Assembly (NCBI RefSeq): GCF_001953985.1
Contig: NZ_MBEI01000030.1
Span: 58,976-122,975 of the forward strand
Origin: Mycobacterium colombiense
GTDB taxonomy: Bacteria > Actinomycetota > Actinomycetes > Mycobacteriales > Mycobacteriaceae
DNA: 64,000 bases
Direction of reading: 5' to 3'
In this document: in pieces, positions 19,526 through 28,161 of the stretch
How the letters are laid out: each line of letters begins with the position of its first letter
Numbering within the stretch: the stretch's first letter is position 1
The notes under the pieces: generated by a model
The model's database searches: none
What the model was told of the DNA's origin: nothing
The model's input: only the letters and a program-made list of their open reading frames with translations
Position numbers and translations under genes: made by a program

Positions 19526-20146
19526 CAGTCCGTTCTTGACTGCGGCGTCTTGTTTCTGGCCGACGTCGGTCACGAAGTCCGGCGGCACGAGGGCGCTGGG
19601 CGGGCCGTCGAATTCCAACTCGACGAACGCCCTGCCCTCGGTGAACATCAGCGCGGTGACGCCCTTGGCGCCGTCGGGCGAGGGCCCCGAGATCGTGGTG
19701 CCCCCGGTGCCGATGGCGATCGGCTCGGGCGCCCCGTGGACGTAACCGTCATGCGTCGCCTTTGCTGACTCCAGCGCGCGCTGCGCGGCGGCGGGATCGG
19801 GCAGGACCTGAATGCTGTCGGTGATCACGTGCGTGCGGTCGTTGTTGCTGAACGTGGTGCTGGCCCCCGGTTGGCCGTTCGGGTTGTTGATCGGCGGGGT
19901 GGCCGTGAAGATCTCGGGCGCGTTGATGTCGCCGGCCGCGATGAGCAACCGCGTGTAGTCGGACGGCTGGGCGGGCGCGGACGTCGGCGTCGAGGTGTGG
20001 CCGGGTGAACTCGAGGCGGCCGACGACGTGGTAGCCGACGACGTCGCCGGCGATGACTTCGATCCGTTGCCGCAGCCGACCACCGCCGCGCCGGCCAGCG
20101 CCAGCGTCAGCGGCACCCCGAGGGCAACCCTGGAAAATTTGCTCAT
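19517..20146 (-). CDS. Mycobacterial lipoprotein, paralogue A
   Basis: 209-residue exported lipoprotein. The signal peptide (MSKFSRVALGVPLTLALAG) ends in the lipobox VVGC, followed by a Ser/Thr/Pro-rich linker and a globular domain with DINAPEIFTATPP, NGQPGASTTF and a C-terminal PPDFVTDVGQKQDAAVKNGLG. The ATG at 20146 gives the signal peptide; upstream codons are rejected. It is clearly homologous to the lipoprotein at 20814-21437. Both are - strand and a DUF2231 membrane gene lies between them, which suggests a local duplication. Function unknown; cell-envelope location predicted. Confidence 0.85.
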   Translation of the reverse strand: MSKFSRVALGVPLTLALAGAAVVGCGNGSKSSPATSSATTSSAASSSPGHTSTPTSAPAQPSDYTRLLIAAGDINAPEIFTATPPINNPNGQPGASTTFSNNDRTHVITDSIQVLPDPAAAQRALESAKATHDGYVHGAPEPIAIGTGGTTISGPSPDGAKGVTALMFTEGRAFVELEFDGPPSALVPPDFVTDVGQKQDAAVKNGLGG

Positions 20147-20292
20147 GGACGTGTCCTTCCGCCCCCGGCTTCGACACCGCAAACGGTAACGCAACGCAAG
20201 CACCCATGTCGCGGAATGTGCTTAGCGCAGGGCAGTTACTCCGGCACCGCCCGCCGCGCCCGGGGCGCAGGGTTTTGCCGCGAGCGGCGTCG

Positions 20293-20784
20293 TCAGCCCG
20301 CGTGGTTCTTCGTCAGGCGCGCGATCTCGGTGCCCCAGACCGACTGCGCACCGGCGTCGCCCACGCGGTAGATCTGGACCATCGACGCGATCCCCACTGC
20401 CAGCACCAGAATCGCGACGAGTGCCCGGGTGGCGACGCGGCTCTTATCGGATCGGTCCTCGATCTCCCGCACGACGACCAGCACGACGGCGGCCACCAGC
20501 AGCGCCGCGGAGAAGTAGGCCATCAGGCTGCCCCGCTCTGCGTGTTCGCGCAGGATGGGGCTCGGATTCGCCCTTAGGCCGTAGAGCCATCCGCCGGCGT
20601 TGATGGTGATGGGCGTCAACACCATGGTGACCACGGCCAGCGCCAGCGTGAGCCACATCAATTGGCCGCGCCGTGCGGCGGGCCATAACGCGCAGACGAT
20701 ATCCAGCAGGGCGGTCAGCGGGACCAGCACCAAGACGAAATGCAGCAGCAGTGCGTGCGCCGGCATGCCGTTGATGACGTTCAT
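20293..20784 (-). CDS. DUF2231 family membrane protein
   Basis: 163 residues with four predicted membrane helices (about 8-30, 42-62, 85-108 and 120-142). The start MNVINGMPAHALLLHF carries the His-rich first helix typical of DUF2231. The loop between helices 2 and 3 holds a Gly-rich GGWLYGLRANPS stretch. No enzymatic role is established for the family. It is flanked by two paralogous lipoprotein genes on the same strand, so the three may be cotranscribed in the order 21437 to 19517. Confidence 0.82.
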   Translation of the reverse strand: MNVINGMPAHALLLHFVLVLVPLTALLDIVCALWPAARRGQLMWLTLALAVVTMVLTPITINAGGWLYGLRANPSPILREHAERGSLMAYFSAALLVAAVVLVVVREIEDRSDKSRVATRALVAILVLAVGIASMVQIYRVGDAGAQSVWGTEIARLTKNHAG

Positions 20785-20813
20785 AGCGTCCCCCGGTGGT
20801 GGTGGCGCAGCGG

Positions 20814-21437
20814 CTAGCTGCCGAGCCCCTTCTTGATGGCCGCGTCCTGCTTCTGGCCGACGTCGTTGACGAAGTCCGGCGGGGCCAGCGTGTCGGTCGG
20901 GCCGTCGAATTCCAGGGTGGCAAACGCCTTGCCCTCGGTGAAGAGCAGGATGACCACACCCTTGCTGCGGTCCGGGGTGTTGCCCATCAACATCGTTCCG
21001 CCGGTGCCGATGTTCGACGGTTGCGTGGTGGGATCCTTGATCAGGCCGCCCTGTTGCCCCTTCGCGGCGTTCAAGGCGTTCGTGGCCGAGTCGGGGTCGT
21101 CGTAGACCTGGATGGTCACCTTGATCGCGTGGCTACCGTCGTCGTCCTTGAAGGTCGTCTCCACGCCAGGCTGGCCGTTGGGGTTGCCGGTCGGGGGCGC
21201 GGCGGTGAACGGGACCGGGGCGTTGATGTCACTGGGCTGGATGAGCAGCTTGGCGTATTCGTTGGGCTGGGCCGGCGCCGACGACGCCGGTGCCGAGCCG
21301 GGGCTGCTGGGGGCCGAGGTTGCCGATCCGGACTTGGACGGCGACGGCTGCGGCTTGTTGCCGCCACAGCCGGCCACCGACACCGCCAGTGCCGTCGCCG
21401 CTGCGACACCCGCGAGCACCGTTCGTGACATCCTCAT
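20814..21437 (-). CDS. Mycobacterial lipoprotein, paralogue B
   Basis: About 207 residues. Signal peptide RTVLAGVAAATALAVSVAGC with lipobox VAGC, then a low-complexity Ser/Ala/Pro linker and the same globular domain as paralogue A: DINAPVPFTAAPP, NGQPGVETTF and PPDFVNDVGQKQDAAIKKGLG. Two in-frame ATGs, at 21437 and 21431, are both reasonable starts; further extension is not supported. Only 29 bases separate its stop from the DUF2231 start. Function unknown. Confidence 0.85.
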   Translation of the reverse strand: MRMSRTVLAGVAAATALAVSVAGCGGNKPQPSPSKSGSATSAPSSPGSAPASSAPAQPNEYAKLLIQPSDINAPVPFTAAPPTGNPNGQPGVETTFKDDDGSHAIKVTIQVYDDPDSATNALNAAKGQQGGLIKDPTTQPSNIGTGGTMLMGNTPDRSKGVVILLFTEGKAFATLEFDGPTDTLAPPDFVNDVGQKQDAAIKKGLGS

Positions 21438-21552
21438 CGCATCCAGCTCCCTTCCAGGTCTTCCTGGCGACAAAGGCGGATTGTCCTTCGGGTCGCACAG
21501 TACAGGGCTGCGCGGCAGGGTATGCCGCGCAGCGTCCTGGGGAACCGGTCTG

Positions 21553-22362
21553 CTACTCGAGTTGATCGCGCAGGCTGGCCAGCGTGTTTGCCAGGATGCG
21601 GGAGACCTGCATCTGTGACACGCCGATCCGCTCCGCGATCTGGCTTTGCGTCATGGACTCGAAGAACCGCATGCGCAGCACCTCGCGTTCGCGCTGCGGG
21701 AGGGTGGCAACCAGCACCCGCAGCGCTTCCCGATTGGTGATGTGCTCGATCTGTGGATCGATGTCGCCGACCGAGTCGGCCACCGAGCGAGGCGTTCCCG
21801 AACTGTCGGCACCCAGCGGTGCATCCAGGGAGTCGAGCCGATAGGCGTCGCCCGCGACGAGGCATTCGACGATCTCCTCGCGCGGCACCTCGAGCACCTG
21901 AGACAGCTCGCCCGCGGTTGGTGCGCGCCCGAGCTGCTGGGACAGGTCCGCGGTCGTCCTGCTGATCTGCACGTGCAACTCGCGCAACCGCCGCGGGACG
22001 CGCATTCCCCAGCTGTAGTCGCGGAAGTAGCGCCGGACCTCGCCCATCATGGTGGGCACGGCGAACCCGATGAAGCTGGGCCCCTTCGCGGGGTCGAAGC
22101 GGTTGACGGCGTTCATCAGCCCCAGCCGCGCGACCTGAATCAGATCGTCGAGACCTTCGCCGCGGCGGGCGAAGTGGCTGGCCACGTGGTCCGCCAGCGG
22201 CAGGCATCGAGAGACGATGCGTTCGCGCTGGTGGGCGTACTCGTGCGATTCGGCGGGCAACTGGTGCAGCGCCAAGAACATTTCGACCACATCGTCGTAG
22301 GAATCGTCGGTCTTGGTGCTAGGTGGTGGAGCGGGACGCGTTGCAGAAATTACATTGGTCAT
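21553..22362 (-). CDS. RNA polymerase sigma factor, SigF/SigB family
   Basis: 269 residues, close to the length of mycobacterial SigF. Region 2 appears as ADHVASHFARRGEGLDDLIQVARLG followed by GFAVPTMMGEVRRYFRDYSW. Region 3 follows (LHVQISRTTADLSQQLG), and region 4 ends with the helix-turn-helix TQSQIAERIGVSQMQVSR. The ATG at 22362 is preferred; the longer frame to 22530 has no recognisable content. SigF-type factors run stress and stationary-phase genes and are normally held by an anti-sigma factor encoded next door. Here no RsbW/UsfX-like gene is adjacent, so this may be an extra paralogue regulated in trans. Confidence 0.9.
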   Translation of the reverse strand: MTNVISATRPAPPPSTKTDDSYDDVVEMFLALHQLPAESHEYAHQRERIVSRCLPLADHVASHFARRGEGLDDLIQVARLGLMNAVNRFDPAKGPSFIGFAVPTMMGEVRRYFRDYSWGMRVPRRLRELHVQISRTTADLSQQLGRAPTAGELSQVLEVPREEIVECLVAGDAYRLDSLDAPLGADSSGTPRSVADSVGDIDPQIEHITNREALRVLVATLPQREREVLRMRFFESMTQSQIAERIGVSQMQVSRILANTLASLRDQLE

Positions 22363-23207
22363 CGGCTGGCGCACCCCGCGTTCACTCGAAAAATCGTGTA
22401 AACGGTTGCGCGAGAATAAGTTTGCATGCTGACTCTCTCCTCGAGTCGTATGCAGTGGGACGTTGCAGCTCTGCGCACATCTCGCCCCCAACTGCATCTC
22501 AATCCGCTGGACGGTCGTTACCCGACGCACGAAGGAGCGGGTAGGTGACTGGGGCTGTTCGCCGGAGCCATACCAAGCTCAGTAGCCGTGCGGCTGCTGG
22601 GACCGCTTTTAGCTAAACGGCGACGCGTCCATAACGGACTTCATTGGAGACTATACGCCCCTTCGCCTAGCCCCGTGCTCGCTTGGGGTAGCGGGTTCAC
22701 ATGAATTCTGAACAATTTCCACGGTGTACCACAGGGGCGTCCGCAAGCCGCCGGTGCGGAGCCGAAGGCCTCCTGGAGAGCGGATGCATCATCGGCGAGC
22801 TGCGGCGTTGTCGGTCTTGGCCGCTCTGCCGACGAGGCCGCCCGCGCTCTCGGCAAACAAATTGCCCGGAGTTGGTGCTACTTCTTGGTGGTGGTGATTT
22901 ATTCAGCGGTGCCACCAGGACAACCGCCGAGCCGCCGGGCAGACCGTCGAAGTCGGCCGCAGCGTGATACGCAGCGGGACGCCCGCACCAACCTCCTCCG
23001 GGCATCGAGTCGGCGGGGCTTCCTGGCAGCATCCAGCGCGCCATGGGCCGGGAAATGTCGGCTTCCGTTCTCATTTCTGATGCGGCTGGGTACTGTTCGC
23101 CTAATGTTCGTGACACCGATCGGCCGCCCGGACGCCATTCGACTGCGAGAGCACTTCGCGCACAACGCATTACGTGATCACCGGCGGGGCACCTGCCGGT
23201 GCTGGCG
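22363..23207. other. Long intergenic region upstream of the sigma factor gene
   Basis: About 845 bases between the divergent sigma factor and SDR genes. Open frames exist on both strands, but none has a good ribosome site, recognisable domain or consistent coding bias. A TATAGT-like hexamer can be read on the - strand at 22650-22655, about 290 bases before the sigma factor start, without a clear partner hexamer. Long leader or undetected small RNA is possible; nothing firm is seen. Confidence 0.4.
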
Positions 23208-24095
23208 ATGAGCGGCACCGAGGCCGCGCTGGATGGGCGCGGCGTGGTGGTCTCGGGCGGCAGTCGCGGCATCGGGCGGGCGGTCGCCGAGCTGCTGTGC
23301 AGCTTGGGCGCCGGTGTGGTCGTCAACGGGCGCGACGAGCACGCCGTGGAAGACACGGTCGCGGCGATCACGGAGTCGGGTGGGCGGGCCACCGCGGTGG
23401 TCGGAGCCGCTGACGACGAACGCGTCGCGCGCTCGCTCGTCGACGAATGCCTAAGCGCGTTCGGGCGGCTGGACACACTGATCAATTGCGCCGGCATCGC
23501 CGAGCCCGCTGGCTCGTCGATCCTGACGATCACCCCCGAGGAGTTCGACCGGTTGATCAGTGGCCACCTCGGCACGGCCTTCCACACCTGCCGGGTGGCC
23601 GCCCCGGTGCTGGCCGAGCAGGGGCACGGAGCCATCGTCAATACCAGTTCGGTGGCGTATCTGGGTGACTACGGCGGGACGGGATACCCGGCCGGCAAGG
23701 GCGCCGTCAACGCCCTGACAATGGCCATCGCCGCCGAGCTGAAGCCCTACGGCGTGCGGGCCAACGTGGTGTGCCCCGGCGCCAGGACACGGCTGTCGAC
23801 CGGAGCCGAATACGAAACACACATCGAAGACCTGCACCGCCGTGGGCTGCTCGACGAGATGAGCATGCGGGCATCGCTCGACAGCGCTCCGCCCGAGTTC
23901 GTCGCACCGGTCTACGCCTATCTCGCCGGCGATTTGTCGCGTGACGTGACGGGCCAAATCCTCGTTGCGGCAGGCGGTTTCGTCGGCAGCTTCGACCGCC
24001 AAACCCCGCGGCTGCTGGGCTACCGCGACCACCATCAGGCCGGGCCGTGGTCGGTGCGCGACGTGCACAACATGATCGGTGCCGCGGCCCAGTGA
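23208..24095 (+). CDS. SDR family oxidoreductase
   Basis: About 295 residues. Cofactor motif SGGSRGIGRAVAELL, structural NCAGIAEP, and active site GTGYPAGKGAVNAL (Tyr and Lys). After the core domain it carries a C-terminal extension, GFVGSFDRQTPRLLGYRDHHQAGPW, often seen in SDR domains tied to crotonase-like or beta-oxidation functions. The ATG at 23208 is chosen; a GTG at 23199 is also possible. It stands alone downstream of a long intergenic region. Substrate unknown. Confidence 0.85.
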   Translation: MSGTEAALDGRGVVVSGGSRGIGRAVAELLCSLGAGVVVNGRDEHAVEDTVAAITESGGRATAVVGAADDERVARSLVDECLSAFGRLDTLINCAGIAEPAGSSILTITPEEFDRLISGHLGTAFHTCRVAAPVLAEQGHGAIVNTSSVAYLGDYGGTGYPAGKGAVNALTMAIAAELKPYGVRANVVCPGARTRLSTGAEYETHIEDLHRRGLLDEMSMRASLDSAPPEFVAPVYAYLAGDLSRDVTGQILVAAGGFVGSFDRQTPRLLGYRDHHQAGPWSVRDVHNMIGAAAQ

Positions 24096-24181
24096 CGCGC
24101 AGGCCCTGGCGCCGGACGCGAGCGAGCCTTACGAGAGCCGGTTGGCGGCGAAATCGGCCGCCTGGTCGACCATTCCGGCCG

Positions 24182-24649
24182 CTAACCCTCGGCGCGACCC
24201 CGCCGCTTGGCGCGGAAAGCGGACCGGGCGGCGCTCATCGCGCCGCGCAACGCGTAGCCGGCGGCCACCACGCACAGCAAGATCAACACGACGAACATCG
24301 GCAGCCAGTTGTCCCTGCTGTGACTGACGTTCCACCAGACGATCGTGAAGAGCACGGCACAGAGCAGCAGGACCCCGTCTCGCCAGTTGCCGTGGTAGGA
24401 CAGCGCCGCCCGGCGTAGCACGCGGCTGCGGTCCGCCGCGTCGATCAGGTCGTCGACGCGACCCTCGATGCTGCGCCGCAGTTCGGCGCGCCTGTCGACG
24501 TCTTCGGGAGGGAGTCGGTCGAGCAGGTCCATGTCCTGCTTGATCGCCTCCCGGTAATCAGGGCCCCGGAACTGCCCGGCCGCAACCGCGAGCAGCGCGC
24601 CACCGAAGATGGGCGCGCTGTTCAGCGCGACCTGTGCCAAACCCACCAC
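24182..24649 (-). CDS. Small membrane protein with two C-terminal transmembrane helices
   Basis: About 155 residues. The GTG start at 24649 is supported by an excellent ribosome site, AAGGAGG, 7 bases upstream; the longer frame runs into the TetR gene. An N-terminal hydrophobic stretch (FGGALLAVAAG) is followed by a charged alpha-helical region, DYREAIKQDMDLLDRLPPEDVDRR and beyond. Two membrane helices (DGVLLLCAVLFTIVWW and LPMFVVLILLCVVAAGYAL) and a basic C-terminus complete it. Not recognised. It lies 118 bases downstream of the TetR gene on the same strand. Confidence 0.7.
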   Translation of the reverse strand: MVGLAQVALNSAPIFGGALLAVAAGQFRGPDYREAIKQDMDLLDRLPPEDVDRRAELRRSIEGRVDDLIDAADRSRVLRRAALSYHGNWRDGVLLLCAVLFTIVWWNVSHSRDNWLPMFVVLILLCVVAAGYALRGAMSAARSAFRAKRRGRAEG

Positions 24650-24767
24650 GTCGAGGCCTCCTTCGATCGGTGAAAACGTCGGCCCGTTGACGATTCGCGC
24701 ACCGGGCGTGACGGCGGGACATAACGGCGAATATGTATGGTCAAGATCGCCGCTCCCGCCCGGCCGG

Positions 24768-25439
24768 TCAGGAGGCTTTCGACGAGCGCCGTCGCGTTCG
24801 CGGCGGCTCCGCGGCGCCGAGTGCATCCATGGCCCGGACCATCTGCGGGTAGGCGATCGCCGGCCCGATCCAGCGGGTGAGGTAGCGCCGCAGATCGGCA
24901 CCGCTGCGCGGCGGCCGTCCCGGGTCGGTCAGGAAGGAATGGAGAACCCGCAGCGAGAATTCGTTCAGCTCGTCCAGGCCGGCTTCATCGAAACCGTAGT
25001 GCTCCCAGTCGATGTCGTAGCGATGGAGCATCGAACGACCGAAGGCCAGGGCCGTGTCGGAGATGATCGAAACCTTCTGGGCGCCGCGGTGGCGCTGGCT
25101 GAGCACGAACTCGACCTGGTTGTCCGCGGCCAGCTCCTCGACGGCAAAGGCCATCCCCTCGGTGATGGCCACCACCGGGTCGGTGACGCCCTCGAGGTGG
25201 GCCGCCATGCGATCGAGGAAGCCGTCGGCCGACCGCATCGCGGACGCCACCAACAAGGCCTGCGTCCCGGGGAAGTATCGGTAGACGGTCTGCCGGGTCA
25301 CCCCCAGTGCCCGCGCCACATCCGCGATCCGCATCGCCGAGCCACGTTCGTCGATGATCTTGTCGGCGGCGTCGAGGATGCGCTCGATCGCCTCCGCATC
25401 GGACGCCGGCGTGTTTCCTGCCCAACCGTGACTGCGCAT
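24768..25439 (-). CDS. TetR family transcriptional regulator
   Basis: 223 residues. The helix-turn-helix is AMRIADVARALGVTRQTVYRYFPGTQ at about residues 35-60, with an effector domain typical of mycobacterial TetR proteins. It is divergent from the D-aminoacylase-like amidohydrolase at 25620, with a 180-base shared promoter region, and probably regulates that gene and itself (inference from layout). Confidence 0.88.
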   Translation of the reverse strand: MRSHGWAGNTPASDAEAIERILDAADKIIDERGSAMRIADVARALGVTRQTVYRYFPGTQALLVASAMRSADGFLDRMAAHLEGVTDPVVAITEGMAFAVEELAADNQVEFVLSQRHRGAQKVSIISDTALAFGRSMLHRYDIDWEHYGFDEAGLDELNEFSLRVLHSFLTDPGRPPRSGADLRRYLTRWIGPAIAYPQMVRAMDALGAAEPPRTRRRSSKAS

Positions 25440-25619
25440 GATTAATGGGCGGCAAACCCATGGCCGGTGAACTCCACAGCTGGATCATAACGTCTGTCCC
25501 GAAGCGATCGTTGCTGGCTAACGGTCGAGTCGTGCACCGATAGCGCGGCAAGACAATACGCGCATTATGTATGATCACTGCGGATCCGGAAGGCTCCGGC
25601 GCGACAGAGAGGCCGACCG
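25440..25619. promoter_or_regulatory. Divergent promoter region, TetR gene and amidohydrolase
   Basis: The 180-base gap includes a short inverted repeat next to the TetR start: ATGGG at 25445-25449 and CCCAT at 25457-25461 with a 7-base loop. A GATCAT/TGATCA-containing AT-rich segment lies around 25553-25578. Either could be part of an operator, but neither is a long palindrome. Confidence 0.3.
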
Positions 25620-27386
25620 ATGCAGTACGACACCGTGATCACCAACGGCCGCTGGTTCGACGGGACGGGCGGGCCGTCGGCCCTGCGGGACATCGGCGTA
25701 CGCGACGGCCGCGTCGTCACCATCGCCAAGGGACCACTCGACACGACCGGAGCCCGGGTGATCGATGCGACGGGTCAGTGGGTGATTCCCGGCATCATCG
25801 ACATCCACACCCACTACGACATCGAAACTTTGTGTGAGCCCGCCCTTTCCGAATCGCTGCGGCACGGCGTGACGACGGTGATGCTGGGCTCCTGCTCGCT
25901 GTCCACCGTGTACCTGGACAACGTCGACGCGGGCGACATCTTCGGCCGCGTCGAGGCCATTCCGCGGCGCTTTGTCATCGAACATCTCAACAAAGCCCGG
26001 TCATGGAACAGCCCCAAGGAATATGTGGCCGCGCTCGAGCAGCTGAACCTCGGCCCCAACATCGCGGCGTTCATCGGGCACTCCGACATGCGCGCCGCGA
26101 CAATGGGCCTGGACCGGGCGACCCGCAAGGACATCCGCCCGTCGGCGGCCGAACTCGCGCGGATGGAGTCGATGCTCGAAGAGGCTCTCGACGAAGGGTT
26201 CGTCGGGCTGTCCTCGCAGCAACTGCTGTTCGACAAACTCGACGGTGAGGTCTGCCGGTCGCGGACCCTGCCGTCGACCTATGCGAAGCCGCATGAACTC
26301 CGGCGCTTGAACGCGATCCTGCGGCGGCGCAACAAAATCCTGCAGTCGGGCCCCGACATCAAGAACCCGCTGTCGATCGTCTCCCAACTGGCGACATCGC
26401 TCGGGGTCGGGCGTCGGCGGTTGAAGACCAGCCTGCTGTCGGCCGCCGACGTCAAGTCCCTGCCGCCGGTCATCTATCTGATGGACTGGCTCGCGCGGAT
26501 GGTCAACGCGCTGGGCGCGGATTTCCGCTGGCAGCACCTGCCGGTGCCGTTCGAGGTCTACGCCGACGGGATCTCGCTGGTGATCTTCGAAGAGTTCGGC
26601 TCCGGCGCCGCGGCGCTGCACCTGCAGGATGAGATCACCCGCAACGAGCTGATGAGCGACGAGGACTACCGACGTCAGTTCCGCAAGGACTACGACCAGA
26701 AGTACGGGCCCCGGGTGTGGCACCGCGACTTCTTCGACGCCGACATCGTGGCGTGCCCCGACGAATCGGTGGTCGGTAAGTCCTTCGGGCAGGTGGGTCT
26801 GGACCGCGGCGGCCTGCATCCGGTCGATGCGTTCCTCGACCTGGTGCTCGAGCACGGCGAAAAGCTGCGCTGGCGCACCACGATCTCCAACCACCGGCCG
26901 GAATTGCTCAAGAAACTCGCGCAGAGCGCAGGCGTTCAGATGGGGTTCTCGGACGCGGGCGCGCACCTGCGCAACATGGCGTTCTATAACTCGGGCCTGC
27001 GTCTGCTGCGTCACGCGCGCGAGGCGGAGAAGCAGGGCAGGCCGTTCCTGTCGATGGAGCACGCCGTGCACCGCCTCACCGGTGAACTCGGTGCCTGGTA
27101 CGAGATCGACGCCGGCACGTTGCGCGAAGGCGACCGCGCCGACATCGTCATCATCAATCCGGACAAGCTCGACGAGTCGCTCGAGTCCTACGCCGAGCAT
27201 CCGGTCGAGTCCTACGGCGGGCTGTCGCGGATGGTGAACCGCAACGACGAGACGGTCACGGCGGTCCTGGTGTCCGGGAAACTCGCGTTCGGCGCGGGGG
27301 AGGCCTCGCCGGAGCTGGGCGAGCAGCGTTTCGGTGAATTCCTCCGCGCCGGTAGCTCGGCACGAAAGCCGGCATACACGGGCTAG
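25620..27386 (+). CDS. N-acyl-D-amino-acid deacylase-like amidohydrolase
   Basis: 588 residues of the D-aminoacylase/dihydroorotase amidohydrolase group. The N-terminal beta domain begins YDTVITNGRWFDGTG, and the metal motif is PGIIDIHTHYD with both histidines. Downstream landmarks are FIGHSDMRAATMG and the final metal Asp in GFSDAGAHLRNM. The C-terminus has LREGDRADIVIINP, where the beta domain closes. The family hydrolyses N-acyl amide bonds with one or two zinc ions. Longer than the classic enzymes by about 100 residues. Divergent from a TetR gene that likely controls it; substrate unknown. Confidence 0.88.
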   Translation: MQYDTVITNGRWFDGTGGPSALRDIGVRDGRVVTIAKGPLDTTGARVIDATGQWVIPGIIDIHTHYDIETLCEPALSESLRHGVTTVMLGSCSLSTVYLDNVDAGDIFGRVEAIPRRFVIEHLNKARSWNSPKEYVAALEQLNLGPNIAAFIGHSDMRAATMGLDRATRKDIRPSAAELARMESMLEEALDEGFVGLSSQQLLFDKLDGEVCRSRTLPSTYAKPHELRRLNAILRRRNKILQSGPDIKNPLSIVSQLATSLGVGRRRLKTSLLSAADVKSLPPVIYLMDWLARMVNALGADFRWQHLPVPFEVYADGISLVIFEEFGSGAAALHLQDEITRNELMSDEDYRRQFRKDYDQKYGPRVWHRDFFDADIVACPDESVVGKSFGQVGLDRGGLHPVDAFLDLVLEHGEKLRWRTTISNHRPELLKKLAQSAGVQMGFSDAGAHLRNMAFYNSGLRLLRHAREAEKQGRPFLSMEHAVHRLTGELGAWYEIDAGTLREGDRADIVIINPDKLDESLESYAEHPVESYGGLSRMVNRNDETVTAVLVSGKLAFGAGEASPELGEQRFGEFLRAGSSARKPAYTG

Positions 27387-27417
27387 CTGCGGCTATTGCC
27401 TTGGGCCACGGCGATTG

Positions 27418-28023
27418 TCATGCCACCGATGCGCCCAGGATGAGATTGACGGCCTCGTCGAGCTGTCCGGAGATCTCGGCGAAGCTGACGAACCGGGCGG
27501 TCATCAGCGCGCCGGAAAAGGTCATCTGCAGCGTGGATTTCACGGATCGGGGCCAACCCGGACCGAGCGCGGCGCCGATCCGTTTGGACACTTCTTCGCC
27601 GATCTGTTCCCGGAGCGGTGCGACCGCCGGATCGTCAGCCATCAGGGCGGCGCCGCAGGCGGCGGTCAGCTCCGGCTCATCGGCGACCACGACCGCCATG
27701 TCCCGCAGGGTGGCGCTGACCCGGGTCTTCGTCGTGTCGTTGACGTCGGTATGCAGCGGCAGGTCGCGCAGAAAGCGCAGGTACACCGCCGCGACCAGCG
27801 CGCTTTTCGAGGGAAAGTAGGTGTAGGCACTAGCCGGCGACACCCCCGCGCGGGTCGCCACCGCGCGCATCGTCAGGTTCGCGTACGAGGATTCCCGCAG
27901 CTCCGCCAGCCCGGCATCGAGGACCTTACGAATGGTCTGCCCCGGCCGGCGATCCGACCGGCGGGCCGCGCCGGCACCCGCCGCTTTCCCGGCGACGACC
28001 GGAAACGACGCATCTCTAGACAC
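27418..28023 (-). CDS. TetR family transcriptional regulator
   Basis: About 201 residues from the GTG at 28023; an alternative ATG lies at 28068. The helix-turn-helix is NLTMRAVATRAGVSPASAYTYFPSKSAL, followed by a ligand domain. It is divergent from the methyltransferase gene, and a perfect 12-bp palindrome lies in the gap. Frame upstream of 28068 is non-coding and rejected. Probably an autoregulated repressor. Confidence 0.86.
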   Translation of the reverse strand: MSRDASFPVVAGKAAGAGAARRSDRRPGQTIRKVLDAGLAELRESSYANLTMRAVATRAGVSPASAYTYFPSKSALVAAVYLRFLRDLPLHTDVNDTTKTRVSATLRDMAVVVADEPELTAACGAALMADDPAVAPLREQIGEEVSKRIGAALGPGWPRSVKSTLQMTFSGALMTARFVSFAEISGQLDEAVNLILGASVA

Positions 28024-28101
28024 CCGTCCAGTGTAGAAACGGGACCTGCGGCCAACAACAACATCCATCGCGGTCGCTTCGCCTGCTCGCTGAGCTTTTA
28101 C

Positions 28102-28113
28102 AGACAGCTGTCT
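28102..28113. promoter_or_regulatory. Perfect 12-bp palindrome, candidate TetR operator
   Basis: AGACAGCTGTCT is a perfect palindrome; flanking TTTTAC and AAAA extend partial symmetry to about 22 bp. It lies 34 bases upstream of the alternative TetR ATG at 28068 and 48 bases upstream of the methyltransferase ATG. Position and symmetry fit a TetR-family autoregulatory operator. Confidence 0.6.
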
Positions 28114-28161
28114 AAAACGGGACTGACTGTCACCGGCACTTGTCGCTCTAGAGTGGCGCCT

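Noticed and set aside
22697..23641. 314-codon - strand open frame in the long intergenic region
   Set aside because: Extends deep into the SDR gene on the other strand; no ribosome site or domain.
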